Part shown: in pieces, positions 57,162 to 64,000 of the stretch | Numbering within the stretch: the stretch's first letter is position 1 | Layout: every line of letters starts with the position of its first letter | Source of the DNA: Pseudomonas sp. N040 | GTDB taxonomy: Bacteria; Pseudomonadota; Gammaproteobacteria; Pseudomonadales; Pseudomonadaceae | Assembly (NCBI RefSeq): GCF_015637705.1 | Contig: NZ_JADOBE010000007.1 | Span: 166,567 to 230,566, forward strand | Length of the DNA: 64,000 nucleotides | Direction: 5' to 3' | Translations under genes and position numbers: made by a program | Notes under the pieces: model-generated | What the model was told of the DNA's origin: nothing | The model's input: the letters and a program-made list of their open reading frames with translations, nothing else | The model's database searches: none

Positions 57162-57620
57162 TCAGCGCCTGGCCTGTGGCCGGGTAATCAGCCCTTGCCG
57201 GGCAATCCGCACCAGGTCGTGCACCAAACTGGTTAGCTCGTTGGCCGGCACCGCCTGAACCACGGCCAGATCGAAACTGTCAGTGGCCAGACTGGAGAGC
57301 AAAGCCGGTTGCTGCAGGCTCTCTATGAGCAACTGGCGATTGCTGTTGTGCTTCGACCAGCCCTCCATGTAGCGCAAAAGCCCAGCCGCCTGATTTGCAC
57401 ACAGCAGAATTCGCGGGCTGCCAGAAGTCATTCCGGTGGTTATGGGTGCCAGTCGACACAAGGGTTGGGGGCAAATCATCGAGGCTGCTCTCCGGCTCGT
57501 CAGTCCCACTGGATAGCGGTGAACTGCGACACCGAACCAGCGCTTTAGCGGTATTTCGAGACCGATGGACAGTCTCAGGCGCCCCGCAAGTAGCTGTTTA
57601 AATCGGCGCATTCGCAACAT
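57162..57620 (-). CDS. Conserved hypothetical protein opposite greB
   Basis: Protein of up to 152 residues, not recognised by function. The C-terminal half looks like an ordered domain: RILLCANQAAGLLRYMEGW, then QLLIESLQQPALLSSLATDSFDLAVVQAVPANELTSLVHDLVRIARQGLITR, which resembles a receiver- or Rossmann-like alternation of strands and helices. I recall a similar protein in pseudomonads but cannot name it. The first ATG of the frame is used; the N-terminus (MLRMRRFKQLLAGRLRLSIGL) is plausible. It is convergent with greB, with 4 nt between the stops. Confidence 0.6.
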   Translation of the reverse strand: MLRMRRFKQLLAGRLRLSIGLEIPLKRWFGVAVHRYPVGLTSRRAASMICPQPLCRLAPITTGMTSGSPRILLCANQAAGLLRYMEGWSKHNSNRQLLIESLQQPALLSSLATDSFDLAVVQAVPANELTSLVHDLVRIARQGLITRPQARR

Positions 57621-57827
57621 GTTAATGGTTCGAGCGCCCCCTGCTCAACCGGCAAGCGCGGGAAAGTGACCAGCATCGACAGATCATCTGTGGGTGAAAG
57701 CCGCACAAATGCCTGTCGACATCGACTTAATTCACCACCCAGGCCGAATCCACTCGCCTGCCGCAGTGCTTTTGCCTGGCTGGAGGGCTAGAATCTTCAC
57801 AGTTCATTCTCTCAAGGTAGCCCCGCA

Positions 57828-58415
57828 ATGTCCTTTGCCGAACAGCTGTCCCGCCTGCAAGCCTTTCTCGATGCTGACGACCTGCATGAGGAAGCGCTGG
57901 ACTACGTGGCCACTCACGGCTACCTGACAGCGCTGTCGATCTGCCCCGAACAGGTACCTTCGCGCGAATGGATCGATGCGCTGTTTGCCGAACCGCCGCA
58001 CTACCGCAGCGATGTTGAGCGCGACGAGGTTGAGGCTACCCTGCTGCAACTCAAGGAACACATCGCCCGCCAGCTGGCCAGCGATGAAGAGCCGGAAATG
58101 CCCTGTGACCTGGATCTGGGCGAAGAGCCGGACGATTCAGAGTTACGCGGCTGGTGCATCGGCTTCATGGAAGGGGTTTTCCTGCGCGAAGCCGTGTGGT
58201 TCGAGAATGCTGAAGACGAAGTCAGCGAACTGTTGCTGCCGATCATGGTTGGCTCGGGGCTGTTCGACGAACAGGCTGAATTTGCCGATATCGCCAGTGA
58301 TCCCGACCTGATGGACAGCATGATCGAACAGATTCCGGAACTGCTCACTGCCCTGTTCCTGCTGTTCAACTCACCGGACGAAAAGCCGGCATTGCTCAAG
58401 CCGCGGCATCACTGA
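57828..58415 (+). CDS. UPF0149 / YecA family protein
   Basis: Acidic protein of 195 residues in the UPF0149 family. The conserved block GWCIGFMEGVFLREAVWF is near residue 111 and DLMDSMIEQIPELLTALFLLFNSPDEKP closes the domain. The C-terminal SEC-C zinc motif found in YecA is absent; the protein ends KPALLKPRHH. The role is unknown. It starts at 57828 after CTCAAGGTAG and stands alone upstream of lapG. Confidence 0.85.
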   Translation: MSFAEQLSRLQAFLDADDLHEEALDYVATHGYLTALSICPEQVPSREWIDALFAEPPHYRSDVERDEVEATLLQLKEHIARQLASDEEPEMPCDLDLGEEPDDSELRGWCIGFMEGVFLREAVWFENAEDEVSELLLPIMVGSGLFDEQAEFADIASDPDLMDSMIEQIPELLTALFLLFNSPDEKPALLKPRHH

Positions 58416-58614
58416 ACATCAGTCCGCGAAGGGCTTCTGGCCAAAGCTGGACGAGTTGCACCCCGCAGTCAGTTTTAGCCATCGCCGAGCTGGAATCCCT
58501 CCAACCTGAACTGCACCTGTACGCCTGAGCTTTCGACTTCAAGGACTCCCGCCAAGCACACAAGCGCAAGCTGGACGCAAATCCTCCTAACAGCCCAGAT
58601 AACGGAGATAACTA
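58416..58614. other. Gap between the UPF0149 gene and lapG
   Basis: These 199 nt hold the lapG leader (CGGAGATAACTA before the ATG). One frame reads on from the UPF0149 stop for about 40 codons with no recognisable content. I see no terminator hairpin with a T-run, so read-through from the UPF0149 gene into lapG cannot be excluded. Confidence 0.4.
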
Positions 58615-59328
58615 ATGTGGCTTAGGAAAACCACACTAGCATTCCTCGCCACCGTGCAGCCGCTCAGGCTGTCGCTAGTTGTCGGGCTGTTTTTAACCCT
58701 GCTCAGCGGTATTCCCAGCATCTGGGCAAATTCCGACGCCTGGGACTTCAAACAGGTAATGCTCAACGCCGAAAAGAAATACGGCCCGCTGGGTATCCTT
58801 ACCCGCGACAAGATCAGCAGCTGGGAGGAATTGATCAACACCAGCGAGGATCTCAGCGAGACCGCCAAACTCAAAGCGGTAAACAATTTCTTCAATCGGC
58901 AGTACCGCTTTCTCGACGACATTCACAATTGGCAGCAGAAGGACTACTGGGCCACCCCCATCGAGGCCACGGTCAAGGGTGCCGCTGATTGCGAAGACTA
59001 TTCCATCTCCAAGTACTTCACCCTGCGCCGGCTGGGCATTCCCAGCGCCAAGCTGCGCATCACTTACGTCAAGGCACTCACCTACAACCAGGCACACATG
59101 GTTCTGGCTTACTACTCGACGCCGACGGCCGAACCCCTGGTTCTGGATAATCTCATCCCGGAGATACGCCCTGCTTCGCAACGCCGCGACCTGCTGCCGG
59201 TGTATGCCTTCAATGCCGAGGGGCTGTTCATTCCCGGCAAGAAAAGTGGCGACAGCAAGCGATTGTCGCGCTGGCAGGATGTTCTGAAAAAAATGCGTCT
59301 GGAAGGTTTCGCCGTAGGCGATGGTTAG
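58615..59328 (+). CDS. lapG: Periplasmic calcium-dependent cysteine protease LapG
   Basis: Transglutaminase-like cysteine protease (BTLCP family) of 237 residues that cuts the N-terminal region of large surface adhesins and so releases cells. A signal/anchor segment lies at about 15-38. The catalytic triad is C126, H161 and D178, in GAADCEDYS, QAHMVLAYY and LVLDNLIP. Residues D125, E127 and D128 around the cysteine match the calcium ligands known in LapG (D-C-E-D pattern). It precedes lapD with 9 nt between them and is convergent with the adhesin gene. It is expected to be held inactive by LapD when c-di-GMP is high. Confidence 0.93.
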   Translation: MWLRKTTLAFLATVQPLRLSLVVGLFLTLLSGIPSIWANSDAWDFKQVMLNAEKKYGPLGILTRDKISSWEELINTSEDLSETAKLKAVNNFFNRQYRFLDDIHNWQQKDYWATPIEATVKGAADCEDYSISKYFTLRRLGIPSAKLRITYVKALTYNQAHMVLAYYSTPTAEPLVLDNLIPEIRPASQRRDLLPVYAFNAEGLFIPGKKSGDSKRLSRWQDVLKKMRLEGFAVGDG

Positions 59329-59337
59329 GAGAAAAAA

Positions 59338-61290
59338 ATGTCATTGCTCAAACAGCTGTTTCTGGCGATCTGCCTGCTGATCGTGATTGCCTTCACCGGC
59401 AGCTTCATCAGTGGCGTTGAAAGCTCTCGCGAGCAGGCCCTCAATCAATTGCGCTCCCATGCCCAGGACTCGGCAACGGCGCTCGGGCTCTCGATGAGCC
59501 CGCATGTCGATGATCCGGCGATGATTGAACTGATGGTCAGCTCGATCTTTGACAGTGGCTACTTCGACACCATCCGGGTTGTAAGCATTGCTGACGAATC
59601 CGTCATCGTGGAGCGAAAATCCGATGGCATCAGCAAACAGACAAACGTACCCGCCTGGTTCGTCAGCATCGTGGCTCTCCAGCCGGAATGGGGCGACGCC
59701 CTGCTGATGCGCGGCTGGGAGCAAGTCGCGCGTGTCGAAGTTCTCAGCGACCCGCAGTTCCTGATCGCCAAGCTCTGGGACAGCGCCATCGCCAGCCTTC
59801 TGTGGCTGCTGCTGTGTGGGGTACTTAGCGCCCTGCTGGGCGGATGGCTGTTGCGCACCCAGCTGCGCCCGCTGGACAAGATGGTCGATCAGGCCGAAGC
59901 CATCAGCCGCCGCGAATTCCTTCCGGCACAACATATTCCACGCACGCCCGAACTGCGTCGGGTCGTCCAGGCAATGAACCTGATGGTCGAAAAGCTCAGG
60001 ACCCTGTTTGCCGAAGAAGCTGCGCGCAGTGAAAAACTGCGCATCGAAGCCTATCAAGACAACCTCACCGGATTGGCCAACCGCAGGCTGCTGGATATCC
60101 GCCTGAGCGAGCAACTGGCGATCTCCGAAAACAACGCTTCCGGATATCTGCTGTTCATGCATCTGGCTGATCTCGCTGCACTCAACCTCAAATTGGGCGG
60201 ACAGAAAACCGATGCGTTGATCAAGTCCATGGGGGAGGTAATCAAACAACAACTGCAGAAGCCCGATCGCAGCAGATGGCTGGGCTCGCGCAGCCGTGCA
60301 GGCGAATTCACCATGGTTGCACCCGGCCTTAATGGCCAGGATGCCGATCAACTCGCCAGCGCACTGATCGATGCCGTACAGCAACTGCCGGAAGCAAAAG
60401 AAAGCGGGATGACTCCGATTGCCTACATCGGCATTGGTGCCTTCACTCCGGGCGAATCGCCTGCCGTGGTATTTGGCCGGACCGACCAGGCGCTGGCCGA
60501 AGCACAAGGCACCCCCGGCAAAACCTGGGCACGAAAGGATGACTCTTCTGCACAAATCGGCAATAGCGTCCAGGACTGGCGCGACTGGATTGATGATGCC
60601 CTGCGCCAGGGCAAGCTCAAACTGCTGTTCCAGCCAGTTGTGGCTTGCGCGGACACCAGCAAGATCATGCACCGCAAGGTTCTCGCCCGGCTTGTCGACC
60701 CGCAAGGTGCTGCCATCGCCGCCGGCCAGTTTCTGCCATGGATCGAGCGCCTTGGCTGGTCCGCGCGGCTGGATATGGCCATGCTGGAAAAGGCCATCAA
60801 ACACCTGCGCAAACACCCACAACCGCTGGCTTTGAGCCTCTCCGGGCAAACCCTGCGTGACGCAGAAAGCCAGGCCAGTCTCCTGCAGATACTGCGCAAC
60901 AATCCAAGAAGGGACGGACTGCTGACGCTGGAACTGGATGAACGCCATCTGCCTCCTGCCGTACAGCTGGAGCAACTCAGCCAGGCCGTGCGCGCCGCCG
61001 GTTACAACCTCGGCCTGCAGCATTTTGGCGGCAACTTCGGCCTGATAGACAATCTGACCAATCTGGGGCTGGCTTACCTGAAGATCGATGGCAGCTACAT
61101 CCGGGCCATCGATCAGGAGGCTGACAAACGCACCTTTATCGAAGCCATTTACCGCGCAACCAACAGCATCGATATGCCGCTGATTGCCGAGATGGTCGAG
61201 ACAGAGGGCGAGTTGGCCGTTCTTGCACAGATCGGTATCGAGGGCGCCATGGGACGCTTGATTGGCCCACCTGCTCCGCGAAGCGAGTAA
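59338..61290 (+). CDS. lapD: c-di-GMP receptor LapD (degenerate GGDEF and EAL)
   Basis: Inner-membrane receptor of 650 residues. It has two membrane helices (about 5-25 and 150-172), a periplasmic domain between them (about 27-148), then HAMP (about 172-225), GGDEF-like (about 235-395) and EAL-like (about 415-640) domains. The GGDEF signature reads R320-A-G-E-F and the EAL position reads K447-V-L, so neither enzyme activity is expected. Binding of c-di-GMP to the EAL domain is thought to make the periplasmic domain capture LapG. W127 in RGWEQV may correspond to the LapG-binding tryptophan (W125) of P. fluorescens (inference). It is cotranscribed with lapG. Confidence 0.94.
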   Translation: MSLLKQLFLAICLLIVIAFTGSFISGVESSREQALNQLRSHAQDSATALGLSMSPHVDDPAMIELMVSSIFDSGYFDTIRVVSIADESVIVERKSDGISKQTNVPAWFVSIVALQPEWGDALLMRGWEQVARVEVLSDPQFLIAKLWDSAIASLLWLLLCGVLSALLGGWLLRTQLRPLDKMVDQAEAISRREFLPAQHIPRTPELRRVVQAMNLMVEKLRTLFAEEAARSEKLRIEAYQDNLTGLANRRLLDIRLSEQLAISENNASGYLLFMHLADLAALNLKLGGQKTDALIKSMGEVIKQQLQKPDRSRWLGSRSRAGEFTMVAPGLNGQDADQLASALIDAVQQLPEAKESGMTPIAYIGIGAFTPGESPAVVFGRTDQALAEAQGTPGKTWARKDDSSAQIGNSVQDWRDWIDDALRQGKLKLLFQPVVACADTSKIMHRKVLARLVDPQGAAIAAGQFLPWIERLGWSARLDMAMLEKAIKHLRKHPQPLALSLSGQTLRDAESQASLLQILRNNPRRDGLLTLELDERHLPPAVQLEQLSQAVRAAGYNLGLQHFGGNFGLIDNLTNLGLAYLKIDGSYIRAIDQEADKRTFIEAIYRATNSIDMPLIAEMVETEGELAVLAQIGIEGAMGRLIGPPAPRSE

Positions 61291-61462
61291 CCTCCACAGC
61301 ACTTGCGTTGGCAGATCAAGTACAAGCAGCGCCCTGTTGCAGGTACTTTATTGCTTGCAGACACAAGCTCGCGGGGAACCCGGTCCACCTGCTCAACGAT
61401 CTGTACGTGCGCAGTACTGCCCCCATGCGCTTCATGACCTTGATGAAACTTTGCACAAACAA

Positions 61463-61496
61463 AAACGCCGCCAACCTTTCGGGTGGCGGCGCCTTC
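61463..61496. terminator. Terminator between lapD and the adhesin gene
   Basis: Arms GCCGCCAACC and GGGTGGCGGC around TTTC form a 10-bp stem with one G-T pair, preceded by AAAAAC. It lies 173 nt after lapD and about 17 nt after the stop of the convergent adhesin, so it mainly serves the adhesin on the minus strand, where the A-run becomes a T-run. Confidence 0.7.
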
Positions 61497-61512
61497 CTCC
61501 TTCTTGCAAGTA

Positions 61513-64000
61513 TCAGACGACCTTTAACGCACCGTCATCCAGCATGCTGACTATGATCTCGTAATCAGAGCCCCCGAAGGGAGCCAGATCGACACCAGCC
61601 AATTCTATGGATTGAGTGAAATCACCAGTATCCACCGTGATGACGCTGTCGGGACCAGTTGTGAAGCTAAGGTAACTATCCAACGTGCTCGCTATAGCCT
61701 CATTGTCAGCCAGCCCACCAAGGTCCGGGAGACCGTCGATTCCAGCTAGCAACTGCGACAGATCCAGAACGTCCTGACCTCCCCCGACTCCCACGGGATT
61801 ATCAAAGTCTTGAACGACATCACTGCCATGATCACCTGAATTCCAGATAAAGGTGTCGTCGCCGTCACCACCAGTCAGCAAGTCATCCCCGTGCCCGCCG
61901 ATCAGGAGGTCATCTCCTAAGCCGCCGATCAGGGTGTCATCTGCGCCATTACCAACCAGAACCACACCGCTGTCACCATCAACACCATCGATATCAGCCG
62001 AAACCACATCATCAGGATCGAGCATGGTAACCGTCAGGTAGTTATCCAGCACATTCGTGTCACCGTCCTGATCAGTTACCGACAGCTCGAAGTTAAGCGC
62101 CAGATCCTCGACCGTCACCTCCTGATCGTAGGTAATGTCATTGACGTTGAACTTCAGCGATCCGTCGTCATGATCGATCCGCAGGTCCGTAAACGTGCTA
62201 TCCGTGTACAGGAAGTACGTGTCGGTAGCAGCATCAAAGTACGACTGCCCTACCATATCCGGGTCGACTATCACCGTGATCCATGCATCTCCGTCTGCAG
62301 GTTTTGCAATAGTAAGCGGCGTATCCGGATCTAGGTCATCGGGATTGAAATCAAAGGCAACACCATCCAGTGTCACCAGCAGCAACGCCGTTCCAGCACC
62401 GGCGAACTGCTGCAAGCTGAAGCGGACGTAGTTCTGCTCCTTGGTAAAGTGCAGGTTCATCCACTCGCCACTTTCAATCGTCGGAGTACCAACACCGATA
62501 CCGTTGTTTGAGGCGTTGACCTGATCGCTGGTCAACACCCCGGTTCCGCCGGAAATCCTCAGTGAAAGATCAGCCGTGGCAACATCATCGGTCGGACCAA
62601 ATGCACCGAAGTCTTCACCACTCACCGTGGTAGTGGAAATCACCGTGTTCGAAATCATGTCGAACGTATAGGTGCCGTCCGGATTCACGGTGAGCGTGAA
62701 GAACTCACTGGTCAGATCCTCACTGCCAAAGGCGCTGAACAGGACACTGCCATTGCCTCCATCCGATACTGCACTGGTGGTGCTGGTGAAATAGAAGCTG
62801 AACATCACGTCACCAGACCCGTCGTCATTGGTCACATCAACCCTTGTGACCGATGGATCATCAGTAGGAACCTGCACAAACAATACCGTTGTATCGCCAT
62901 AGGTACCGCCCGCAGCCAGCGCAGCTGAAAGGAAGTCCAATCCATCTGCCCCGAAGCTGGCGTCATACAGACCGTTGAAGCTGATAGTGGCAGCGCTGGA
63001 TATAACAGCATCCATGACCGAAAGGAATTGCGGGCCGTCATCGGCAAAACGTACATTGCCACCCAGATCGATCGTCTCCGAATCGCTGTACTGATCGTTG
63101 TCACCATCAGTAACCGTCACTGTGGCCGTCAGACTCACCAGATTCGATCCGAGCACCGCAAACTGATCATCATAAGGTGCGCTCGTGTCGTTGTTGTCCT
63201 CATGATCAATTTCCTGATATTGCGACAACCTCACCTCACCAGTAGCACTCACCTCCAGCGAGAACACCACCGAACTATCAATCGCCACGGGTGCGACAGC
63301 CGAGGTCGACCCCACCACCGTGCCATTCGCCAACTCATACAGGTAGATCGGGTCGCCATTGCTTACCAGAGTCGAATCAACCCCAGGGCTGGCTACGCTC
63401 AGGTCATAACTCCACGCCGTGTCACCGGCACCATCCGCGCCGAAACTGGAGCTCGCGATGCCGAACACGCCACTGAAGTTAGCAGTGGATACCGCAATAT
63501 CCGTATCAGTACCTATCGTTTCTGCATCCTGCGTCGTCAGCAGCACATTGGCTTCAGTGGTCGCCGAGACCGACACACTTGGCAGGTCATCGTCGAAGCT
63601 CAGGTTACCGCCCAGATCCAGACTGACCGTGGTGGTGACCTGGTCATTGTCACCGTCGGTCACCGTGGCCGTCGCGCTCAAGCTCACCAGGTCATCAGGC
63701 AGCGGGATGTTGGCGTTGTCGTTGCTGGTATCGAGGCTCTCCGGCAGGTGATCCAGCTCGGCGTATTGGGTCAACGTGACCTCGCCGGTCTCATCCACGC
63801 TGATGCGGAATACCGCACCGTCCTCGGTACTACCCACCACATCGTTGCCATCCATCGACAAGCTGATCGCCTTGCCATCACTGGTCAGGTCGGTCACGGC
63901 CTGATCAATCGTCAGCGTGTAACCACTGAGCACGGTAGAGCCCGCACCATCCGCACCATAGGTCGGCGTTACCGCCGCCAGCATGGCCGCTGCAAAGCTG
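61513..64000 (-). CDS. Giant RTX adhesin, C-terminal part (LapA-like, type I secreted), 5' end outside the window
   Basis: The frame stays open to the right edge, so at least 828 C-terminal residues of a larger protein are present. It is acidic and Thr/Asp-rich. Three T1SS-143-type repeats, each about 165 residues, are marked by FGADGAG-like motifs near 63950, 63435 and 62950, together with TDGDND blocks. A Calx-like/VWA-free stretch follows, then a short RTX tract (GGLGDDLLIGG, GDDLLTGGDGDD) at about 61848-61930, which binds calcium, and a C-terminal secretion signal (DYEIIVSMLDDGALKVV). Base composition is visibly less GC-rich than in neighbours. It is convergent with lapGD, so it is the likely LapG target, but the N-terminal cleavage site is outside the window. 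Confidence 0.9.
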   Translation of the reverse strand, partial: SFAAAMLAAVTPTYGADGAGSTVLSGYTLTIDQAVTDLTSDGKAISLSMDGNDVVGSTEDGAVFRISVDETGEVTLTQYAELDHLPESLDTSNDNANIPLPDDLVSLSATATVTDGDNDQVTTTVSLDLGGNLSFDDDLPSVSVSATTEANVLLTTQDAETIGTDTDIAVSTANFSGVFGIASSSFGADGAGDTAWSYDLSVASPGVDSTLVSNGDPIYLYELANGTVVGSTSAVAPVAIDSSVVFSLEVSATGEVRLSQYQEIDHEDNNDTSAPYDDQFAVLGSNLVSLTATVTVTDGDNDQYSDSETIDLGGNVRFADDGPQFLSVMDAVISSAATISFNGLYDASFGADGLDFLSAALAAGGTYGDTTVLFVQVPTDDPSVTRVDVTNDDGSGDVMFSFYFTSTTSAVSDGGNGSVLFSAFGSEDLTSEFFTLTVNPDGTYTFDMISNTVISTTTVSGEDFGAFGPTDDVATADLSLRISGGTGVLTSDQVNASNNGIGVGTPTIESGEWMNLHFTKEQNYVRFSLQQFAGAGTALLLVTLDGVAFDFNPDDLDPDTPLTIAKPADGDAWITVIVDPDMVGQSYFDAATDTYFLYTDSTFTDLRIDHDDGSLKFNVNDITYDQEVTVEDLALNFELSVTDQDGDTNVLDNYLTVTMLDPDDVVSADIDGVDGDSGVVLVGNGADDTLIGGLGDDLLIGGHGDDLLTGGDGDDTFIWNSGDHGSDVVQDFDNPVGVGGGQDVLDLSQLLAGIDGLPDLGGLADNEAIASTLDSYLSFTTGPDSVITVDTGDFTQSIELAGVDLAPFGGSDYEIIVSMLDDGALKVV
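62900..64000 (-). repeat. Tandem T1SS-143-type repeat units in the adhesin
   Basis: Three related units of about 165 residues are recognised from the repeated FGADGAG motif at about 63950, 63435 and 62950, each followed by a DGxxVxG strand, SLTQYxEL/IDH and TDGDND. The copies are not identical at the DNA level, so they are old duplications. More copies are expected beyond the right edge. Confidence 0.65.

Noticed and set aside
58416..58614. Remnant gene between the UPF0149 gene and lapG
   Set aside because: About 40 codons read on after the stop but match nothing that I recognise, so it is listed only as a gap.
61848..61930. Short tandem repeat or CRISPR-like array
   Set aside because: The repetition comes from RTX nonapeptides (GGxGxDxLx) in the adhesin; there are no spacers or constant direct repeats.

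Overview
The window looks like a chromosomal segment of a Pseudomonas or a very close relative. It has high-GC coding sequence, the sdhCDAB-sucAB-lpd-sucC block divergent from gltA, an OprI-type lipoprotein beside an L,D-transpeptidase and the TesA arylesterase, a 794-residue LigA, and a LapD/LapG pair next to a giant type I-secreted adhesin. The assignment rests on protein family resemblance and gene order recalled from known Pseudomonas genomes, not on a search. No prophage, insertion sequence, CRISPR array, rRNA or plasmid gene was seen. Most of the window is core genome.

Layout. 1-9.9 kb: minus-strand TCA cycle operon read sdhC-sdhD-sdhA-sdhB-sucA-sucB-lpdG-sucC (sucC is cut by the window edge). 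10.0-10.2 kb: shared divergent promoter region, then gltA on the plus strand. 11.5-20.8 kb: single genes and pairs: a YkgJ-type cysteine-cluster protein, a DUF486 membrane protein, a beta-hydroxyacid dehydrogenase, PpnP, an MsbA-like ABC exporter, an ATP-NAD kinase-like protein overlapping pdxB, a MATE exporter, tusA and rlmM. 20.8-26.2 kb: mlaA, DUF4404, queF, a YadGH-type ABC pair, a transglutaminase-like protein, a small conserved gene and two tRNAs (Glu, Gly) under one strong promoter. 26.6-34.5 kb: GST, an OhrR-like regulator with glutathione peroxidase, msrB, alaA, an SDR with a small partner gene, htpX, tpm, an HU-like protein and a DODA-type dioxygenase. 34.4-42.2 kb: minus-strand ligA, zipA, smc and a GntR regulator. 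42.3-50.2 kb: an ion channel convergent with the complete cytochrome c maturation operon ccmABCDEFGHI; ccmD is a short GTG-start gene. 50.5-57.6 kb: GNAT, oprI, L,D-transpeptidase, a small gene, tesA divergent from an ABC/FtsX pair (ybbAP type), greB and a hypothetical gene. 57.8-64 kb: UPF0149 protein, lapG, lapD and, convergent to them, the C-terminal part of a T1SS-143/RTX adhesin that runs off the right edge.

How they work together. The left end supplies central carbon oxidation and links it to the respiratory chain (Sdh), and the ccm operon builds the c-type cytochromes that chain uses. The gpx-ohrR pair and msrB form a redox-repair patch. MlaA, OprI, the L,D-transpeptidase and ZipA serve the envelope. 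The right end is a c-di-GMP controlled adhesion module: LapD has lost the GGDEF and EAL catalytic motifs and is expected to hold the LapG protease, which in known systems cuts the N-terminus of the adhesin. The adhesin's N-terminus and any type I secretion genes are outside the window. The most interesting items are this Lap arrangement, the gpx-ohrR pairing, the pdxB/NAD-kinase overlap, the palindrome in front of the GntR-smc unit, and the zinc-ribbon-tailed ion channel. I did not find convincing evidence of a wholly undescribed system.
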